64,000 nt of DNA from Paenibacillus sp. FJAT-26967 (GTDB lineage: Bacteria; Bacillota; Bacilli; Paenibacillales; NBRC-103111): assembly GCF_001541095.1 (NCBI RefSeq), contig NZ_LMXH01000001.1, forward strand, positions 1,190,048-1,254,047. The letters run 5' to 3'. Below the pieces are notes generated by a model. The model made no database searches, was not told where the DNA came from, and saw nothing but the letters and a program-made list of their open reading frames with translations. Positions 35,801-44,381 of this stretch are shown one piece after another. A program made the translations under genes and the position numbers. Numbering within the stretch: the stretch's first letter is position 1; each line of letters opens with the position of its first letter.

Positions 35801-36858
35801 TTGAATATCGGCATTAACGTATCGCAAAAAGAACTATCCGAATTTTTACTCAACGTGGCTGTTGTACGGCCTGTCTTTATATGGGGACCTCCCGGCATCG
35901 GCAAATCCTCGCTCGTCGAGCAGTTTGCCGCCGATCTGGGCCTTCCCTGCGTCTCTCTGCTTGGCAGCCAGCTTGCACCCGAAGATATTATCGGCGTTCC
36001 CCAAATCAAAGATGGCGTCAGCCAGTTCTGTCCCCCAAAATCATTGCCAGAGCCGAGCCTTATTGCTTGTTCCTCGACGAACTTAACGCTTGTTCACAGG
36101 AAGTCCAGAAAGCCTTCTACAGCCTGATTCACGAACGCCGGATCGGCGAATATCACCTGCCGCAAGGGTCAATCGTGATTGGAGCCGGGAACCGGGCACA
36201 GGATAGCGCCATTGTGAAGCCGATGTCTTCAGCACTCATTAACCGTATGTTTCACGTGCAGTTGAAGGTTTCTCCAAAGGAATGGTTCGGCTGGGCCTGC
36301 GACAACGGAATTCATCCCTATGTAATCGAATACCTGCAGGCCCGTCCCGATCATCTCTGGACTCAGCCTCCCAAGACCGAAGAACCGTTCTCGACACCGC
36401 GTTCCTGGCATATGCTCAGTGATGCTTTGAATGAATTTAGAGACGGTCTATCCGTGGAGCAGATCGAAGTCCTGGCAAGAGGATGCCTGACTCCGGATCA
36501 TGCGCTTCAGTTCAAAGCATTTCATAAGAATTTGAAAGGCAAATACCAGCTGAACCAAATCTTAAACGGGGACGTGAGGTTTCCTTCGGATGCGGCGGAT
36601 CGTGATTTGCTCTATTTCTTGACCTTGTCTTTCCGTGCCCTGATTATCAAAACACTTCCCGAGAAGAAAGATTCCATGAAAGAAGATCACAAGAGCTTTG
36701 CTCATCGTGCCAAAGCGCTTATAAAAGAACTGAGTGAAATCAGTCTGGAAATGGCGCAGCTTGTGGTGGCAGATCATGGGGAGGGACAGGTGTTACCGGG
36801 ATGGTTTACGGTAGAAATTATACGGGATTTACCGCGTTTGGCAGGAAGGGACAAGTAA
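35801..36858 (+). CDS. MoxR-type AAA+ ATPase, reading frame broken at a C CCA AAA heptamer
   Basis: Two frames make one protein. The first starts at TTG 35801 (AAAGGAG 9 bases upstream) and has the Walker A motif IWGPPGIGKSS (residues 27-37). The second, from 36040, has Walker B CLFLDELNACSQEVQKAFYS, sensor AGNRAQDS and the arginine-finger region ALINRMFHVQL. A -1 shift at 36034-36040 joins them as FCPPKIIARAEPYCLFLDELN, the expected family sequence, giving about 352 residues. The cause is either a lost C in a C run (mutation or read error) or programmed frameshifting. The next gene starts directly after the stop, as in MoxR-VWA pairs. Confidence 0.85.
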
Positions 36859-38670
36859 ATGGGCAACAAAAGAAAATTAACGCTCGACCCCGCTGCCCGG
36901 AATTACGCTGAAGCACAGCATTTTATTGAAACGCATCCGATGTTCGCTCCTTTGGCAAGCCATGCCTGGTTCTACAGAAGTGATGATTTTTTCCGGTACT
37001 GCGGGGAAGACGGTTGGGCTGTGGTCAGCAAGCAGGGCTCGGTGCTAGTCCATCCGAAGCGCCGTGCAGAAGTGGAAGAGTGGATCTATATTCTGGCGCA
37101 CTGTCTGCTTCATCTTGGATTCGGGCATTTTCAGGAACGTGAGAATCCTGTTCTCTGGAACGTTGCTTGTGATGTGTTTATTGCCAAGTTCTTGTCGGAC
37201 ATGAAGCTGGGCATAAAGCCCAAGGCGCTGGGCTTTAGGATCGATATTCCGGTATACGGCGAACAGCGTCTTTATGAGCAATTTCTGGAGCGGGGTGTTC
37301 CGCAAGAATGGAAGCATTACGGGACGGCAGGGGCAAAGGCGGGAGACATGCTTCTGCATGCGAATGAGCAGCGGTACATCGCCGATCGCAAAATAAACTG
37401 GGAGAATGCCTTTGCTGCGGGGCTGTCTTTGGCTGTCACAAAGGCTGTTCATGTTGCCGCAGGGGTTGATGTGTCGATGCTGAGCGGTGAAAAGAAGTTG
37501 ACGCCCGGCAAAATAGCGCGCAGTTGGTTTATCGACCACTACCCGCTGCTGGGGGCGCTTGCTGCTGGCTTCACCCTCATAGAAGATGCTGCAATTTGTC
37601 AGCGGATGAACATCTCGGTAGCGGCTATTGACGTAATGGACCGTGAAATCTATTTGAATCCGGCTGCGGGGCTGAGTGCGGAGGAATGCAAATTCGTAAT
37701 GGCGCATGAACTGCTTCATGCCGGGCTCCATCATCACGAACGCTGCCAAGGCCGGGACCCGTATTTGTGGAACGTCGCGTGTGATTACGTGATCAATCAT
37801 TGGCTCGTCGAGATGAGGATCGGAGAGTTCCCGCAGGTGGGCATCTTGCTGGACGAAACTATGAAAGGACTATCGGCCGAATCGGTCTATGACCGGATCG
37901 TGACAGATATCCGCACTTACCGCAAGCTTGCAACGCTCCGGGGAGTCGGAGGGGCGGATATGCTGGACAAGGGCAGAGGAGGTTTCCGGGACCCGAGGGA
38001 CGGGACTCGCATTGACGAATTCTGCCGGAATGCCCTGCAGCAGGGATTGCTGTATCATCACGAAGCGGGGAGGGGAACCATTCCGGCGGGCCTTGTCGAG
38101 GAAATCCGGGCGCTGGGGCAACCGCCGATTCAGTGGGATATCGAGCTGGCCAAATGGTTCGACAGCTATTTCACTCCCGTCGAGAAGGTCCGCACTTATG
38201 CCCGAGTAAACCGGAGACAATCCTCAACGCCGGATATTGCGAGGCCCCAGTGGGTGAGCCGGGGCGGTGAGGATGACGGACGGACGTTCGGAGTCGTGCT
38301 GGACACATCGGGTTCGATGGACAAGAAGATGCTTGCCAAAGCGCTCGGTGCTATCGCCAGCTACAGCCTTTCCAGAGAAGTTTATGCCGCCAGAGTCGTT
38401 TTCTGTGATGCGGCTGCCTATGACGCAGGTTATATACGTCCGGAAGCGATAGCGGAAAGCGTGAAGATTAGAGGAAGGGGAGGGACCGTACTTCAGCCGG
38501 GAATCGACCTGCTGCAGCAGGCAGAGGATTTTCCGAAAGACGGCCCTATACTGATCATCACGGATGGATTTTGTGATAAGGTTCGCGTTAAACGCGATCA
38601 TGCATATATGCTTCCAAGGGGGCACCATCTTCCTTTTGTACCTAAAGGACCGGTGTTCCGGATGGAGTAG
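36859..38670 (+). CDS. VWA protein with duplicated putative metallopeptidase domain (DUF2201-like)
   Basis: A 603-residue cytoplasmic protein. Residues 60-120 and 265-330 are clearly related: each has a His-x3-His helix followed by LWNVACD (about 100-106 and 309-315). The second copy has an intact zinc motif HELLHAGLHH (from H283) and the first reads HCLLHLGFGH (from H81), with the catalytic Glu replaced by Cys. Residues about 475-600 are a von Willebrand A domain with MIDAS residues in LDTSGSMD (D482), GRGGT and ITDGF. Directly behind the MoxR ATPase, it is the likely partner acted on by that ATPase. Function is unknown. Confidence 0.88.
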   Translation: MGNKRKLTLDPAARNYAEAQHFIETHPMFAPLASHAWFYRSDDFFRYCGEDGWAVVSKQGSVLVHPKRRAEVEEWIYILAHCLLHLGFGHFQERENPVLWNVACDVFIAKFLSDMKLGIKPKALGFRIDIPVYGEQRLYEQFLERGVPQEWKHYGTAGAKAGDMLLHANEQRYIADRKINWENAFAAGLSLAVTKAVHVAAGVDVSMLSGEKKLTPGKIARSWFIDHYPLLGALAAGFTLIEDAAICQRMNISVAAIDVMDREIYLNPAAGLSAEECKFVMAHELLHAGLHHHERCQGRDPYLWNVACDYVINHWLVEMRIGEFPQVGILLDETMKGLSAESVYDRIVTDIRTYRKLATLRGVGGADMLDKGRGGFRDPRDGTRIDEFCRNALQQGLLYHHEAGRGTIPAGLVEEIRALGQPPIQWDIELAKWFDSYFTPVEKVRTYARVNRRQSSTPDIARPQWVSRGGEDDGRTFGVVLDTSGSMDKKMLAKALGAIASYSLSREVYAARVVFCDAAAYDAGYIRPEAIAESVKIRGRGGTVLQPGIDLLQQAEDFPKDGPILIITDGFCDKVRVKRDHAYMLPRGHHLPFVPKGPVFRME

Positions 38671-38682
38671 AGGGATACCCTG

Positions 38683-38736
38683 CGAGGGATTCACTGTTTA
38701 CAGCCTCTCGGCTGTAAATAAGAATCTCTCTTTTTT
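38683..38736 (+). terminator. Terminator after the MoxR-VWA pair
   Basis: Nested stems: gagggattc/gaatctctc outside and tttacagcc/ggctgtaaa inside, then TTTTTT. Confidence 0.8.
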
Positions 38737-38865
38737 ATGTGAAGTTCAAAAAAACAACATATTTCATTCATTGATACACAAATAAATAAATGATATAAGT
38801 AAAAGATCATTGGGTGAATTACAAAATAATCTATTATTTAACAAGAAATTGAAGGAGAGAAAGCG

Positions 38866-40290
38866 ATGGACGTATCTGTTATTATTCCGGTTTACAATAA
38901 TAAAGAGGAATTCGAAAGATCCCTGTATTTTTTAAGCAAGCAGCAGGTGAGAGAGTCGTTGGCGTATGAAGTGATCGTCGTGGATGACGGTTCCACGGAA
39001 CCGATCCGACAAATCGCGAAGAAGTACCAGTCTGAATTGCCGAATCTCCGTTATATTTACCTCGAGCGGACTCCGGACTCCAATCGGTCCCGAACAAGGA
39101 ATACGGGGATACAGGCAAGCACGGGAAGCAAGCTGCTCTTCCTGGATTGCGGCATTCTGGTGCCGCCTAATTATGTGGAATCTGTCGCCGGACTTCTGGA
39201 AGGCCGACCGGAGCTTGTGCTGCTGCATTATATCCTGGGGTTATTTGCTGAAGTGGACGAGAATGAAGCGGAAGACATCCTAGGGCTTACTCCTGAATCG
39301 TTCGAGCAGTTCTGCGACAAGATGAAGTATACCGCCAATTGGGAGGATTATAGGGCGGTAAGCTTCGAAAGTGTGCAGAATGATCTGGACCAGTTACCGG
39401 CCCCCTGGGTCTTGGGATGGAGCGGAGCGCTTAGTACATCGAGAGAACTTGTCTCCAGGACAGACGGGTTTGACGAGTCGTTTAGAGAATGGGGAGCCGA
39501 GGACATCGATTTCAGCTACCAGCTGTACAGGAACGGGGGAAGCTTTCAAGCCACCGAGCATATCAAAACGCTCCATCTTCCCCATGAAGTTACCCATAAT
39601 GATGAGAACAAAATGCGATCCTCGCTGCGGAATAAATTTAAAATTCATCAGAAGAACGGCGATTTTGATACGGAGCTGTACCCCTTCTGCGCAGATATGT
39701 ACTATAACCAGCTTATGGGCAAATACAACCGCCTTCTTACCAAATATTTCACGCCTACATACAGCGAATCGTTAATGAATGAGTTGAATACCCGATATTT
39801 GTCCAATGAGGAAGGCAGGTCGCTGCTCGTGGGGTCTGATTCTCATTCGGTTATTCAAACCCTGCAAACCACACATGTTTTTCTTCAGAACAAAAGCATT
39901 TACGAATCGTATTCCCAGACTTTCAAGGATAAGAATATCGTCTACGCACTAGGAATTAACACGTTCTACGAGAAGCGTTTCTTTGACGTGGCCATCATGA
40001 CGGACTATTACCGGATGTCCAGCCTGCCTATGCTCCTGTTTATGTTCAAAGAGCTGCTGCGTATATCCGGCAAATTAGTCGTCATCCATACGGAGGATCA
40101 TCACTGTTTTGAGAGCGGAGCCGGCTGGCTGACTTGGGATCAGGTAACTCCGTTCTTGCGCAATTATGGATTTACCTTCGAGAAAGTGGAACAATCCGGA
40201 CGGCACAGCATAATGGAGATTACATCTTCCGTTTCCCTGCAAAGAATGTCCACCGCCGACTTGCTGACGGTTTATTACATGTCTTTGTAG
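38866..40290 (+). CDS. GT2 glycosyltransferase with extra C-terminal domain
   Basis: A 474-residue protein. The N-terminal GT-A fold starts DVSVIIPVYNNKEEFERSL, has VIVVDDGSTE, and shows the galactosyltransferase-like GWSGALSTSRELV and WGAEDIDFSYQLYRNGG. The usual Asp-x-Asp position reads LFLDCGILVP, so the metal-binding motif is altered. Residues about 315-474 resemble a decayed SAM-methyltransferase half (FFDVAIMTDYYRM; KLVVIHTEDHH). AGGAGAG precedes the ATG. The sugar donor and acceptor are unknown. Confidence 0.8.
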   Translation: MDVSVIIPVYNNKEEFERSLYFLSKQQVRESLAYEVIVVDDGSTEPIRQIAKKYQSELPNLRYIYLERTPDSNRSRTRNTGIQASTGSKLLFLDCGILVPPNYVESVAGLLEGRPELVLLHYILGLFAEVDENEAEDILGLTPESFEQFCDKMKYTANWEDYRAVSFESVQNDLDQLPAPWVLGWSGALSTSRELVSRTDGFDESFREWGAEDIDFSYQLYRNGGSFQATEHIKTLHLPHEVTHNDENKMRSSLRNKFKIHQKNGDFDTELYPFCADMYYNQLMGKYNRLLTKYFTPTYSESLMNELNTRYLSNEEGRSLLVGSDSHSVIQTLQTTHVFLQNKSIYESYSQTFKDKNIVYALGINTFYEKRFFDVAIMTDYYRMSSLPMLLFMFKELLRISGKLVVIHTEDHHCFESGAGWLTWDQVTPFLRNYGFTFEKVEQSGRHSIMEITSSVSLQRMSTADLLTVYYMSL

Positions 40291-40308
40291 GCCAGGGGAC
40301 CCCGCAGC

Positions 40309-41229
40309 TCAGTAGGTGATCTTTACTTCAATATCCTGCTCATAATTGCCGAATTGTCTGCCGAACAGACTTACACCGCCCGGGTGCTTCGCATCTTCGC
40401 AGGACCCGATCCGGAAGCGTATTTCTTCAGCCGGCGCAATGGCAAGATCCTGAACCGTGACAGGGGAAAGCTGAATCCCATCCATGAAAGTCCCGTCTGC
40501 CGTGACAAGCAGAGTCTTGAGCAGACCGTGCTGCGTGCTGCCCGGTTCCCACCAGGTGGGGGTAAGCTTGCCCCGGACACTGCCGAAGTCACCCGGTGAC
40601 GTCCAGCTGCACACAGCTGTATCATTTACATAAAAAGTGATATCGGATGGCCAGTTTTCTTCAAATCCGGGAGCTTCCGAGCAAATTTCGAGCGAGATGC
40701 GGATGCTCTTCACAGGCAGTTTGCCTGCCAGATAATTCGGAATCCGGTATTCTACATACCCGCTTGCAAACCAGAGATGCTGCGCTTGTACATGCTCAGG
40801 TTCGGCGAAGTAGCGGGGATCGTCCCGCATGCCGATCAGCTTGCTCCCGGAAGCCAGGCCGCAGGTGGGCTTAACTTGATAGGCGCTATACTGCCCGACC
40901 GGAATGGAAACCGTATAGTGGTCTTGTGACGGGGCCTGCCATTCACCGCTTCCATTATCCGGTTTAAAGAGCAGGGTGACCCTATCCAGGCGGAGTGTAC
41001 ATTGCTTTTGCATCCCGCGTTTGCCTGCCATAAGCTGAGTCGTGATGATACCGGCTTCTTCCAGCTGATGAACGTGCTTCGTCACAATAGCGGAAGAGAT
41101 TCCCAGCTTAAGGGACATTTCTTTAATATTCAGATTTTCATATCGGAGGAGTTCAATCATCTTGATACGGGTCTGTGAGGCAAGAGCCTCGAACAAGGGC
41201 AGATTACACTCAGTTACTTGCAGGTCCAT
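40309..41229 (-). CDS. ArsR-like winged-helix regulator with C-terminal beta-rich sensor
   Basis: A 306-residue regulator. Residues 10-80 are a winged helix (FEALASQTRIKMIELLRYE; IKEMSLKLGISSAIVTKHVHQLEEAGII). The remaining 220 residues are beta-rich with many aromatic residues and look like a carbohydrate-sensing domain (YVNDTAVCSWTSPGDFGSVRG), which I cannot name. It is divergent from the GH2 gene, and palindromes lie between them, so it most likely represses that gene until a sugar is present. GGAGGA lies 11 bases before the ATG. Confidence 0.8.
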   Translation of the reverse strand: MDLQVTECNLPLFEALASQTRIKMIELLRYENLNIKEMSLKLGISSAIVTKHVHQLEEAGIITTQLMAGKRGMQKQCTLRLDRVTLLFKPDNGSGEWQAPSQDHYTVSIPVGQYSAYQVKPTCGLASGSKLIGMRDDPRYFAEPEHVQAQHLWFASGYVEYRIPNYLAGKLPVKSIRISLEICSEAPGFEENWPSDITFYVNDTAVCSWTSPGDFGSVRGKLTPTWWEPGSTQHGLLKTLLVTADGTFMDGIQLSPVTVQDLAIAPAEEIRFRIGSCEDAKHPGGVSLFGRQFGNYEQDIEVKITY

Positions 41230-41284
41230 ATGTGCTTGCTTCCTCCATTTTATTGGTTTAAAAATTTCGACAACCTCATTGTAT

Positions 41285-41296
41285 AACCAAATGGTT
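41285..41296. promoter_or_regulatory. Inverted repeat in the regulator/GH2 divergent region
   Basis: AACCA-AA-TGGTT, followed by AATTA. The GGTTAATTA motif recurs at 41361-41369, so these are candidate operators for the ArsR-like regulator. Confidence 0.45.
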
Positions 41297-41314
41297 AATT
41301 AAACAAGTTTGATA

Positions 41315-41343
41315 TTGACTATATAAAACGGCTAACTTACAAT
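41315..41343 (+). promoter_or_regulatory. SigA-type promoter of the GH2 gene
   Basis: TTGACT at 41315-41320, an exact 17-base spacer and TACAAT at 41338-41343. It is the best promoter match in the window, 63 bases before the GH2 start. Confidence 0.7.
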
Positions 41344-41360
41344 CTATTATAAAGTTACCG

Positions 41361-41389
41361 GGTTAATTATTAACTATTTAGTTAACTAA
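41361..41389. promoter_or_regulatory. Candidate operators downstream of the GH2 promoter
   Basis: GGTTAATTATTAAC at 41361-41374 and the perfect palindrome TTAGTTAACTAA at 41378-41389 lie just after the expected transcription start, a good place for a roadblock repressor. Confidence 0.5.
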
Positions 41390-41406
41390 TTGGGAGTGAA
41401 GACATC

Positions 41407-43185
41407 GTGAACCAAGAAGCTGTGAATGCGCAAGTCCCTCGCGACGAATATCCAAGGCCTCAATTGACCAGGCAGGAATGGCTGTGCTTGAACGGGGAAT
41501 GGGAATTCTCATTTGACGACGCCCGTGTGGGAGATGCGGAGAACTGGCACCAGCCGGGTGTGGCATTTGAAAGGACGATTACCGTACCCTTTACCTTTCA
41601 AAGCAAGCTTAGCGGAATCGGAGATCCTGCCATCCATGATCTCGTCTGGTACCGGAGAAGGTTTGAGATTCCGGCGGGGTGGTCGGGCAAGCGGATTCTG
41701 CTTCATTTTGGGGCTGTTGACTACAACGCGCGCGTGTGGGTGAACGGGCAGCTTGCGGCTCTTCATGAAGGCGGACATACGCCTTTCCAGGCGGATATCA
41801 CCCCCCTGCTTGCTCCGGGGAGCAACACCCTGGTGCTGCGTGCCGAAGATTTCAGCCGGGATGTTACACTGCCTCGCGGAAAGCAGTATTGGCTGGAGAA
41901 TTCCGCTTATATTTTCTACACGCGGACTACGGGAATATGGCAAAGTGTCTGGCTGGAGCCTGTGAACGATGTACATATTAAGAAAGTGATGCTGACGCCG
42001 GACATTGACAGAAGTGAAATCCGGTTCCGCACGTTTGTCGAAGGACTTCAGGCGGCAGATGAGATCAAGCTGCAAATTGAAATAACCTTCCAGGGCGGCA
42101 AGGTCTCCGAGGATACGTACTCCGTTCATCTGCCGGAAGTGAGCCGGGCCATCGGACTGCATGACTTTACAGACCATGGTCTGGGCCGTCTGTGGAGTCC
42201 GGAGCATCCGAACCTCTACGACATTACCTTCCGTCTTATGCGTGGAGGAGAAGTGCTGGACGAAGCAGTAAGCTATTGTGGCATGCGTAAAGTATCGATT
42301 GAAGACGGCACCCTGTGCCTCAATAACCGGCCTTATTATCAGCGCCTTGTCTTGGATCAGGGGTATTTTCCCGAAGGCATACTTACCGCATCGAGTGATG
42401 AAGCCCTGCGAAGAGACGTGGAATTGACCAAGGAAATGGGCTTCAACGGAGTGCGTAAACACCAGAAGACGGAGGACCCCCGTTTCCTGTACTGGTGCGA
42501 TAAGCTCGGTTTGCTCTTGTGGGGTGAGGCTGCGAATGCTTACGATTATTCCGAGGAATACGTGCGGCGTTTTACAAAAGAATGGCAGGAGATCATCGAA
42601 CGGGACTATAACCATCCCTGTCTAGTAACATGGGTGCCCCTTAATGAAAGCTGGGGAATTCCCAATATCCAGGTGGACAAAAAGCAGCAGCAGCACGGCC
42701 TGGCCATGTATCATTTGACCAAATCTCTGGATGAGACGAGGCCTGTTGTGTTTAACGACGGATGGGAGCAGATGACAACCGATCTGTTAACCATTCATGA
42801 TTACGAGAGCCGCCGGGAAGTACTGGAAAAGCGCTATGCGACCGTTGAATCTGCCATAAGCGCTAAACCGGGCAACCGCAGGATTTTGGTGGGAGGCGCA
42901 GCTTATCAGGGACAGCCCATTCTGGTATCCGAGTTCGGCGGTATTGCCTACAAGAAGAGCGAGTGGGACGGCTGGGGGTACTCCGGAGCAGAGAACGAAG
43001 AAGATTTCCTGGAACGGCTGAAGGCGGTTCTTGATCCGATGTTCTCTTCGCCTGTCATTCAAGGGTACTGCTATACCCAGTTAACGGATGTCGAGCAGGA
43101 AATTAACGGGCTGCTTACTTATGACAGACAGCCTAAAGCTCCTCTTGAGGAGATACGCAAGATTATGACGGGTGGAAAAGCTTGA
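41407..43185 (+). CDS. Glycoside hydrolase family 2 enzyme
   Basis: A 592-residue cytoplasmic enzyme with the usual GH2 order: a jelly-roll sugar-binding domain (LNGEWEFSFDD; YNARVWVNGQLAALHEGGHTPFQADIT), an immunoglobulin-like middle and a TIM barrel. The acid/base is E414 in VPLNESWGIPN and the nucleophile E509 in LVSEFGGIAY. Relatives include beta-galactosidases, glucuronidases and mannosidases; I cannot choose among them. It starts with GTG 41407 behind GGGAGTGA and ends at a terminator. It is probably controlled by the divergent winged-helix regulator. Confidence 0.92.
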   Translation: MNQEAVNAQVPRDEYPRPQLTRQEWLCLNGEWEFSFDDARVGDAENWHQPGVAFERTITVPFTFQSKLSGIGDPAIHDLVWYRRRFEIPAGWSGKRILLHFGAVDYNARVWVNGQLAALHEGGHTPFQADITPLLAPGSNTLVLRAEDFSRDVTLPRGKQYWLENSAYIFYTRTTGIWQSVWLEPVNDVHIKKVMLTPDIDRSEIRFRTFVEGLQAADEIKLQIEITFQGGKVSEDTYSVHLPEVSRAIGLHDFTDHGLGRLWSPEHPNLYDITFRLMRGGEVLDEAVSYCGMRKVSIEDGTLCLNNRPYYQRLVLDQGYFPEGILTASSDEALRRDVELTKEMGFNGVRKHQKTEDPRFLYWCDKLGLLLWGEAANAYDYSEEYVRRFTKEWQEIIERDYNHPCLVTWVPLNESWGIPNIQVDKKQQQHGLAMYHLTKSLDETRPVVFNDGWEQMTTDLLTIHDYESRREVLEKRYATVESAISAKPGNRRILVGGAAYQGQPILVSEFGGIAYKKSEWDGWGYSGAENEEDFLERLKAVLDPMFSSPVIQGYCYTQLTDVEQEINGLLTYDRQPKAPLEEIRKIMTGGKA

Positions 43186-43232
43186 GGTTGATTCCGATCT
43201 CGTTGGTAGCAAGGCTTAATTAGTGTGGATCG

Positions 43233-43266
43233 TAAAAGGGGCTTCTTTAGGGAAGTCCCTTTTGTG
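43233..43266 (+). terminator. Terminator after the GH2 gene
   Basis: aaaaggggcttc pairs with gaagtccctttt across a short loop, ending in T. Confidence 0.75.
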
Positions 43267-43558
43267 TGTGGCGGGTGATCTAGAGAATTAAGGGAGGCGA
43301 ACTAGATGGCTCCAAATGTATCTGAATATCGCACCATTAGCATTTCAGTCTTCATATTCTTAGAGTTTAATTCGATCTAAAGTGAATATATCTCCATGTA
43401 GTTCATAAATTATCAACCTCCAATTAACCTTGTAGAGTTAGTGCGTAACCCTGTAGTATCAATAAAAAGTTAAATGTTGATTCCGTAAGTTGAAGATTTT
43501 GGGTTTTCTTGCAGAAAACAGCTTTACAGAATAATATAGTAGTCATGGAGGGATATCC

Positions 43559-43763
43559 ATGATGATAAAGTTCAATTTAAGAAGACTGATGGCAGATCAT
43601 CGAATAGATGACGTCATGGGATAGTCCGGCTTAAATCGGAATTCGATTAACAAACTCTATCGAGTTGAAAATTGAGAATCGACTAAGCTAGAAACATTAT
43701 TTATTGTGCGAGACATATAATTGTACATTAGCCGAATTAATTGAATATACACCAAACAAATAG
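43559..43763 (+). pseudogene. Decayed XRE (Cro/C1-type) regulator
   Basis: A GGAGGG site precedes ATG 43559, and the frame reads MMIKFNLRRLMADHRIDDVMG, then a stop, SGLNRNSINKLYRVEN, a stop and ESTKLETLF. A frameshift near 43703 leads to LLCETYNCTLAELIEYTPNK in another frame, which runs to 43763. Together these fit a complete 67-70 residue helix-turn-helix protein of the YozG-like type, inactivated by at least two stops and one indel. It marks the start of a degraded accessory zone. Confidence 0.8.
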
Positions 43764-43782
43764 AAAACATACACATGACTAC

Positions 43783-43827
43783 ACGACTTAGCCTATTTAC
43801 TGAGCAACACAGGCTAGGTCGTTTTTT
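43783..43827 (+). terminator. Terminator after the XRE remnant
   Basis: Twelve-base stem acgacttagcct/aggctaggtcgt with one G-U pair, then TTTTT. Confidence 0.75.
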
Positions 43828-44040
43828 GATAAAGACAATTTTGCATGTGGGACAAAGAGGGCTTGTTCTTCAGCTACCAACGTACTCACGCTTCGGTCTA
43901 CAGTTCGGTTCGGGGAAGTGGGGCTACGGACAGACCCTGACGAGGTTCGCAAGTACCAGAATGTTATTTCAATTCCTGGGAAAATCATAAAGCTCAAGAG
44001 AAGTTAAGAAATTTTAAAAATCAAATTTAAAGAATAGGAG
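43828..44040. other. Gene-remnant-like stretch, no intact gene
   Basis: Short open stretches occur in several frames, for example one ending DEVRKYQNVISIPGKIIKLK at about 43938-44005, but none has a start with a ribosome site and none is complete. It looks like decayed coding DNA of unknown origin. Confidence 0.35.
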
Positions 44041-44047
44041 AGTCATT

Positions 44048-44203
44048 ATGGATATAATTATTTTTTTTCTATTTATAGGGGTTCCGCTTATATTAATTTT
44101 TGGACTTAGTAGTTTGAATTATAAACTTAAAAAGCAGATGGAAAACCAAGAACGAATAATTGAACGATTAGATTTATTAATTAATCAAGAAAGAAAATTG
44201 TAA
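44048..44203 (+). CDS. Small single-pass membrane protein (51 aa)
   Basis: The ATG at 44048 follows AGGAGAG with a 6-base gap. The protein is one hydrophobic helix (IIIFFLFIGVPLILIFGLSSL) followed by a charged, coiled-coil-like tail (KLKKQMENQERIIERLDLLI). Composition is strongly AT-rich. I do not recognise a family, but the structure and ribosome site suggest a real gene. Confidence 0.6.
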   Translation: MDIIIFFLFIGVPLILIFGLSSLNYKLKKQMENQERIIERLDLLINQERKL

Positions 44204-44232
44204 GGAGTAAAAAGAATATGAAAAATGTAGAG

Positions 44233-44258
44233 AACAGCAAATAACATAGTATCTACGC
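44233..44258. repeat. Dispersed repeat, copy 1
   Basis: A 26-base stretch matching 21 of 26 bases with 45924-45949 (core AACAGC..ATAACA.AG.ATC.ACGC). The two copies bracket 44.3-45.9 kb, which holds two orphan membrane-protein genes. Confidence 0.55.
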
Positions 44259-44381
44259 GCGGGGGCCGAGCTCCCTTGGTAGACATGAAGATTTTTCGAA
44301 GAAGTGGATCCAGCAGACAACCCTGCAAGGCTAAGTGGCGAATAATCCATTAATCGAAAGCATTTCACTGAAGTCGTCGAC

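Noticed and set aside
43306-43380. A 24-codon ORF behind GGGAGG after the GH2 terminator
   Set aside because: Very short, with no recognisable content and no downstream partner; a decayed start of a lost gene is more likely than a working gene.
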